A DNA stretch of 64,000 bases from Thermus sp. CCB_US3_UF1 (GTDB taxonomy: Bacteria > Deinococcota > Deinococci > Deinococcales > Thermaceae), in contig NC_017278.1 of NCBI RefSeq assembly GCF_000236585.1, positions 620,001-684,000 on the forward strand. The letters run 5' to 3'. The notes beneath the pieces were generated by a model that searched no databases, was not told the DNA's origin, and saw nothing but the letters and a program-made list of their open reading frames with translations. Positions 59,896 through 64,000 of the stretch are shown here, piece after piece (the first letter of the stretch is position 1; each line of letters starts with the position of its first letter). The translations under genes were made by a program, and so were the position numbers.

Positions 59896-60988
59896 GCCCG
59901 AGGCCAAGCCGCCAGGCCACCCCCCGGGCCACCCGCTCCCCGGCCTTACCGTCCCCGTAGGGGTTTTTGGCCTGGCGCATGCGGGAAAGCTCCTCCGGGC
60001 TTTCCAAAAGCCCCTTCACCGTCCGGTAGACCCCCTCGGGGTCGGTGCCGGCCAGCTTCAGGATGCCGGCCTCGAGGCCTTCCGGCCGCTCGGTCACGTT
60101 GCGCAGCACCACCACCGGCACCCCCAAAGCCGCCCCCTCCTCCTGAAGCCCCCCGGAGTCCGTAACCAAAAGCAGGCTCTCCCGGATCAGGGCCGCCATG
60201 GGGCCGTACTCCAAGGGGTCCAGCAGGACGAAGTTCCTCACCCCCTTGAGCACCGGGTAGACCGCCTCCCGCACCACGGGGTTCAGGTGCACCGGGTAGA
60301 CGAAGGTAAGGTGAGGGAAGGCCTCGGCCACCCGCCTTAGGGCCCGGGCCAGCTCCCCCAGGATGGGCCAGTTCTCCCGCCGGTGCATGGTCACGGTGAC
60401 GTAGGGCCCGGGGGGCAGGCCCTCGGGAAGCCTCCCCAGCCTCGCGGCCAGGAGGACGGCGTCCACCCCGGTCTGCCCCGTCACCAGGATCCCCGCCTCC
60501 CCCTTCCCCTCCCGCAGGAGGTTGGCCTTGGCCAGGGGGGTGGGGGCGAAGTCCAGGTCGGTGAGGACGTCGGTGAGGCGGCGGTTGGCCTCCTCGGGGA
60601 AAGGCTCTTTCAGGTTCCCGCTCCTGAGCCCGGCCTCCACATGCCCCATGGGGATCCCTTCCAGGAAGGCCGCCCAAGCCACGGCGAAGGTGGTGAGGGT
60701 GTCCCCGTGCACCAGGACGTAGTCCGCCCGCATCTCCCGCAAGGCCCGGGCCGCCTGGGGAAGGATCCGGGCCGCCAGGTCGGGGAGGGTCTGGCGCTCC
60801 TGCATCACGTCCAGGTTCCGGTCCTCCCGCAGGCCAAAAAGGCTTAGGGCCTGGCGGAGCTGTTCCCGGTGCTGGCCGGTGAGGAGGATGAGGGGCTCCA
60901 GGTGGGGCAGGCCCCGGAGGGCCAGGTAGACCGGGGCCATCTTGGTGGCCTCGGGCCGGGTGCCGAAGGCCAGGACCACCCGCTTCAT
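59870..60988 (-). CDS. wecB: UDP-N-acetylglucosamine 2-epimerase
   Basis: Makes UDP-ManNAc for surface polysaccharide. From ATG 60988 it has 372 residues: [16 protein letters not shown] (about 8-23), [10 protein letters not shown] (about 92-101), [11 protein letters not shown] (about 114-124), and [29 protein letters not shown] (from about 278), all conserved in the non-hydrolysing epimerases. It overlaps the tagO-type gene by 4 nt. Confidence 0.95.
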   Translation of the reverse strand: MKRVVLAFGTRPEATKMAPVYLALRGLPHLEPLILLTGQHREQLRQALSLFGLREDRNLDVMQERQTLPDLAARILPQAARALREMRADYVLVHGDTLTTFAVAWAAFLEGIPMGHVEAGLRSGNLKEPFPEEANRRLTDVLTDLDFAPTPLAKANLLREGKGEAGILVTGQTGVDAVLLAARLGRLPEGLPPGPYVTVTMHRRENWPILGELARALRRVAEAFPHLTFVYPVHLNPVVREAVYPVLKGVRNFVLLDPLEYGPMAALIRESLLLVTDSGGLQEEGAALGVPVVVLRNVTERPEGLEAGILKLAGTDPEGVYRTVKGLLESPEELSRMRQAKNPYGDGKAGERVARGVAWRLGLGPRPADWDP

Positions 60989-62079
60989 CCCCCCACCTCC
61001 CCCCGCCAAAGGGCCTTGAGCCGGCGGTAGGTGACCCAGGCCAGGCCCAGCACGCTGGCCAGGAGGCTGGCCCCCACCGCCTCCAGGGGCATGCCCAGGT
61101 AGGCCATGGCCAGAAGGTTGAAGGCCAGGGCCACCCCCCAGAGGGCGAAGGCCACCCGTCTTTGCGAGAGCCCCCGGGCCAGGAGGCGGTGGTGGATGTG
61201 GTCCTTGCCCGGGGTGGAGAGGGGGTTCTGCCCCTTAAGGAGCCTGCGCACCACCACCTGGGTGGTGTCCAGGATGGGCAGGAGAAGGAAGAGGATGGGG
61301 GGGAGGAGGCCCAGGAAGGTGGTGAGCTTGAGGTTGCCCAGCAGGGCCGTGGCCGCCAGGGTGTAGCCCAGGAAGTAGGCCCCGGCATCCCCCAGGATGA
61401 TGCGGCTCGGGTGGAGGTTGTGCCTTAGGAAGCCCAAGGCCGCCCCGGCCAGGGCGGCCAGGACCAGGGTGCCCGCGGCCCAGAAGGGGAACTGGGCGGA
61501 AACGAAAAGGAGGCTTACGGCGCTGATGTAGGCGATCCCCCCTGCCAGGCCGTCCAGGCCGTCCATGAGGTTCAGGGCGTTGGTGATGCCCACCACCCAA
61601 AGCCAGGTGAGGAGCAGGCCCAAGGCGGGGTCCAACGGGGTGCCGAAGGCCGCCTCAAAGCGGATCCCTACGGCCATGAGGAGGAGGGCGGCCAGGGTCT
61701 GCACGAAGAGGCGGAAAAGGGGGGGGAGGCCGAACTGGTCGTCCATGAAGCCCACCAGGACCAGCCAGGCCCCCCCGAGGAGGATGGCCAGGACCTGGAT
61801 GAGGACCTGTTCCACCAGGATGGGCCGGAGGAAGGCCGCCACCACCAGGGCCAGCACCACCCCCGCGTAGACCGCAAGGCCCCCGGCGTTGGGGAGGGGC
61901 TCCCGGTTCAGCCGCCGCTCGTTGGGCTGGTCGGCCCAGCCCACCTTGAGGGCGAAGCGGCGCACGTGGGGAAGGAAGCGCCAGGTGAAGAAAAGGGCCA
62001 GGAGGAAGGCGAAGGCCACGGTGACCCACCCCGTGCCCGTGGGCTCGGCGACGCCGATGCGCTTGAGGAGCTCGCTCAT
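60985..62079 (-). CDS. tagO: Undecaprenyl-phosphate N-acetylglucosaminyl-1-phosphate transferase (TagO/WecA type)
   Basis: Primes surface polysaccharide or teichoic-like polymer on undecaprenyl phosphate. 364 residues, about eleven helices; catalytic motifs DQPNERRLN (about 50-58), [10 protein letters not shown] (about 110-119), [15 protein letters not shown] (about 166-180), and [14 protein letters not shown] and the His motif DHIHHRLL near 296-303. With wecB next to it, a GlcNAc/ManNAc polymer is plausible. Overlaps upp by 4 nt. Confidence 0.93.
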   Translation of the reverse strand: MSELLKRIGVAEPTGTGWVTVAFAFLLALFFTWRFLPHVRRFALKVGWADQPNERRLNREPLPNAGGLAVYAGVVLALVVAAFLRPILVEQVLIQVLAILLGGAWLVLVGFMDDQFGLPPLFRLFVQTLAALLLMAVGIRFEAAFGTPLDPALGLLLTWLWVVGITNALNLMDGLDGLAGGIAYISAVSLLFVSAQFPFWAAGTLVLAALAGAALGFLRHNLHPSRIILGDAGAYFLGYTLAATALLGNLKLTTFLGLLPPILFLLLPILDTTQVVVRRLLKGQNPLSTPGKDHIHHRLLARGLSQRRVAFALWGVALAFNLLAMAYLGMPLEAVGASLLASVLGLAWVTYRRLKALWRGEVGG

Positions 62080-62702
62080 TTGGTGCCGTAGATCCGGTCC
62101 CCGGCATCCCCTAGGCCGGGGACGATGTAGCCGTGCTCGTTGAGGCGCTCGTCAATGGCGGCCACCACCACCTCGGTGTCGGGGTGGTCCTGCCGGATGC
62201 GCTCCAGGCCCTCAGGGGCGGCGATGAGGCACATGAGCTTGACGCCCTTGGCTCCCCGCGCCTTGAGAAGGCCTAGGGCGTGGCTGGCGCTTCCCCCCGT
62301 GGCCAGCATGGGGTCCAGGAGGAAGACCCGGCGCTCGGCGATGTCCGGGGGGAGCTTGGCGTAGTACTGCACCGGCTTCAAGGACTCGGGGTCCCGGTAG
62401 AGGCCGATGTGCCCCACCCGGGCGTGGGGCACCAGCTTCAAGATGCCCTCCACCATGACCAGGCCCGCCCGGAGGATGGCCACCAGGGCCAGCTTCTTCC
62501 CCGAGAGCACCTTGACCCGGGCTGGGGCCACGGGGGTTTCCACCAGGGTTTCCCTGAGCTCCAGGTCCCGCATGGCCTCGTAGGCCATGAGGAGGGAGAG
62601 CTCCTCGGCCAACTCCCGGAAGTCCTTGGCGCCCGTGCGTTTGTCCCGCAGGTGGGCCAGCTTGTGCTGGACCAGGGGGTGGTCCACCAGGGTGATCCTC
62701 AT
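62076..62702 (-). CDS. upp: Uracil phosphoribosyltransferase
   Basis: Salvages uracil with PRPP to UMP. From ATG 62702 the length is 208 residues, as in E. coli. Motifs: [17 protein letters not shown] (about 76-92), the PRPP loop [18 protein letters not shown] (about 126-143) and [16 protein letters not shown] at the end. TAGGCT ends 7 nt before this ATG; its first three bases are the stop codon of the upstream kinase-like gene. TTG 62708 is less likely. Confidence 0.95.
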   Translation of the reverse strand: MRITLVDHPLVQHKLAHLRDKRTGAKDFRELAEELSLLMAYEAMRDLELRETLVETPVAPARVKVLSGKKLALVAILRAGLVMVEGILKLVPHARVGHIGLYRDPESLKPVQYYAKLPPDIAERRVFLLDPMLATGGSASHALGLLKARGAKGVKLMCLIAAPEGLERIRQDHPDTEVVVAAIDERLNEHGYIVPGLGDAGDRIYGTK

Positions 62703-62712
62703 CCCCAAGAGC

Positions 62713-63555
62713 CTAACACGCCCCGCCCCTGCGGGGAAGGCAGTCCCGGAGGAAGCTTGCCGCCCGGGGAAGCTTCTCCTTTAGGGCCTCGGCGAACCCC
62801 TCAGGGTGCTTGGTGCGGAACCAGTGCAGGTCGTGGAGGTAGGTGAGGGGCACGTAGAAGGCCAGGCGCTCCCGCACCTCCTTAGGGTACAGGCGGGCCA
62901 GGCGGAAAAGGGCCTCCCGGGCGGCCCCTTCCCCCAAGAGGTCCAGGCTTCCCGTCTTGAGGAGGGCCAGGTCCCGCGCCGGATCGTCCCCCCCCGCGCG
63001 CACCCAGTCCACCAGCATCACCTCGGGGCCTTCCTGGCCAGCTTCCTTCAACAGGAGGTTGCCGGCCCAGGCGTCCCGGTGGCAGAAGCGGTGCTCGGCT
63101 CCCGCGGCCAGGTCCACCTCCCGCTCCAGGGCCTCGAGGAGGGCCAGGGCCTCGGGGAAGGGGTGGAGGCTTTCCCGGAAGCGTTCTAGGCGTTCCAAAA
63201 GGGCCTCCCGCCTTACCCCCCCGGGCTCGGGGAGGCGGTGCAGGGAGAGGAAAAGGTGGGAGAGGGCGGCCAGGGTCTTCTGGGTGAAGGCTTCGGGGGA
63301 GAAGGGTTTTCCGGGGAAGCGGCGGGTGATGAGCACCCCCTGGCCCTCCACCACCTCCACCCCCAGGACAAAGCTCCCCAGGCCGGCCCGGGCCATCCTC
63401 CGGGCCTCGAGGGCCGCCAGGTGGGCCTCCTCGGGCCTGTACACCTTGTACACCCTTTCCCCGTCGGTGTAGACCCGGGCCTCAAACCCCCCCAAGGGGG
63501 TGAGGTGGGCCAGGACCTGGGGGGAGAGGAGGCCTTGCAGGGCCGAAAGCGCCAC
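62713..63555 (-). CDS. Aminoglycoside phosphotransferase-like kinase
   Basis: Small-molecule kinase of the APH/choline kinase fold, 280 residues. The nucleotide part has [17 protein letters not shown] (about 23-39), then ITRRFPGK; the catalytic loop is [11 protein letters not shown] (about 158-168) and the magnesium Asp is in [19 protein letters not shown] (about 178-196). True substrate unknown; such genes are often metabolic kinases rather than resistance genes. GTG 63555 is chosen since TAGAAT ends 7 nt before it. Sits 10 bp upstream of upp. Confidence 0.85.
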   Translation of the reverse strand: MALSALQGLLSPQVLAHLTPLGGFEARVYTDGERVYKVYRPEEAHLAALEARRMARAGLGSFVLGVEVVEGQGVLITRRFPGKPFSPEAFTQKTLAALSHLFLSLHRLPEPGGVRREALLERLERFRESLHPFPEALALLEALEREVDLAAGAEHRFCHRDAWAGNLLLKEAGQEGPEVMLVDWVRAGGDDPARDLALLKTGSLDLLGEGAAREALFRLARLYPKEVRERLAFYVPLTYLHDLHWFRTKHPEGFAEALKEKLPRAASFLRDCLPRRGGAC

Positions 63556-63561
63556 GGGCCT

Positions 63562-63568
63562 TATTCTA
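63562..63568. promoter_or_regulatory. Shared bidirectional -10 box of the kinase-like and radical SAM genes
   Basis: TATTCTA gives TATTCT on the plus strand (6 nt before GTG 63574) and TAGAAT on the minus strand (7 nt before GTG 63555). The 18 bp between start codons equal the rraA/purU arrangement. Confidence 0.65.
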
Positions 63569-63573
63569 AGGCC

Positions 63574-64000
63574 GTGGAGCTCCTGCGGCCCGAGGCCACC
63601 CTCCTCTCCCTGGGGGAGAGGGTCCTTTCCTTTGACCGGGAGGGAAGGCCCTACCACTACTTCCGCCAGGGGCGCACCTACAAGCGGTCCCTGGACGGGA
63701 GCCTCCACCTCCGCCACCGGGAAGGGGAGAGGCGGAGGCGGCGCCTGGGGGAGGAGGAGGCCCTCCAGGTCTACCAGGAGATCCTGGCCCTGGCCGAGGC
63801 CCACCTGCAAGACCCCACCCGGCGGGCCGAGGTCCTCCGCTGGACCCCGGAGGCCCTCCTGGACCCCACCCCTTACCGCCGGGCCTACCCCTGGCCCGTG
63901 AGCATCCTCCCCCCTGAGGCCTACCTTTCCGTGGTCCTCCAGGCCACCACGGGCTGCACCTGGAACCGCTGCGCCTTCTGCGCCTTCTACCAGGACCGCC
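63574..64000 (+). CDS. Radical SAM protein (3' end beyond window)
   Basis: Open from GTG 63574 to the window end (142 codons), continuing beyond. An N-terminal region of about 115 residues (VELLRPEATLLSLGERVL, then FRQGRTYKRSLDG and a basic EGERRRRRLGEEEA) leads to the cluster motif TTGCTWNRCAFCAFY (from about 126), the CxxxxCxxC-like spacing C-x4-C-x2-C with an aromatic residue. That is close to but not exactly the classical CxxxCxxC, as in some B12/radical SAM subgroups. Reaction not predictable from this part. Confidence 0.85.
   Translation, partial: MELLRPEATLLSLGERVLSFDREGRPYHYFRQGRTYKRSLDGSLHLRHREGERRRRRLGEEEALQVYQEILALAEAHLQDPTRRAEVLRWTPEALLDPTPYRRAYPWPVSILPPEAYLSVVLQATTGCTWNRCAFCAFYQDR

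Noticed and set aside
1-64000. CRISPR arrays, insertion sequences, prophage genes, rRNA genes
   Set aside because: No repeat-spacer pattern, transposase, integrase or phage structural gene, and no rRNA sequence was seen on either strand.

Overview
The window is chromosomal DNA of a Thermus species (Deinococcota). Codon use is extremely GC-rich, genes are packed with 1-4 nt overlaps, and several products are Thermus hallmarks: homoisocitrate dehydrogenase of the aminoadipate lysine route, a regulator that I recognise as SdrP, the heterodimeric exporter TmrAB with one degenerate ATP site, and pilMNO. It reads as core chromosome; I saw no prophage, insertion sequence or CRISPR array.

Layout. 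1-2309 pilM-pilN-pilO (minus, pilO cut by the window edge). 2472-5520 hicdh, a DUF5317 membrane protein and an HD-GYP protein. 4.9-6.13 kb is an AT-rich, atypical islet holding the membrane half of the HD-GYP gene, a 29-residue secreted-peptide-like gene and a ~500 nt stretch without a convincing gene. 6211-6364 tRNA-Phe and tRNA-Asp. 6430-11464 an SRA-like small protein, coaX, osmC-like, amidase, a Ser/Thr kinase, a patatin and lepB. 11457-17116 lutABC, a two-component system and two envelope proteins. 17177-25049 sdrP, cutA, gyrA, aroQ, LysM-M23 peptidase, an RNA methyltransferase, a NarL-type regulator and an M20 hydrolase. 25055-31690 a three-cysteine protein, tmrB-tmrA, folC and a PrcB-domain lipoprotein. 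31737-41829 a peptide ABC importer, livJHMGF and glnA. 42017-46130 a Tat-exported 5'-nucleotidase, then a sulfite oxidase-type Mo enzyme, a dihaem cytochrome c and a MOSC protein. 46311-52902 mutS-mutL, rraA, purU and an HtrA protease. 52899-57499 a TRAP-TAXI importer with two receptors. 57532-64000 a site-2 protease, an MFS exporter, wecB-tagO-upp, an aminoglycoside phosphotransferase-like kinase and the start of a radical SAM protein.

Genes work in clear sets: nitrogen and amino-acid supply (glnA, liv, peptide ABC, TAXI), oxidation of lactate and sulfite, mismatch repair (mutS-mutL), and surface polymer priming (tagO, wecB). Expression signals are unusual: about 18 genes have a TANNNT box only 6-7 nt before the start codon, implying leaderless mRNAs, and at three divergent pairs one 7-bp TANNNTA can serve as the -10 box in both directions.

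The strongest candidates for something undescribed are the peptide gene beside the mosaic HD-GYP gene (possible peptide signalling to cyclic-di-GMP), the stand-alone SRA-like protein, the shared bidirectional -10 boxes, and an identical 14-bp operator-like site at two unlinked exporter promoters.
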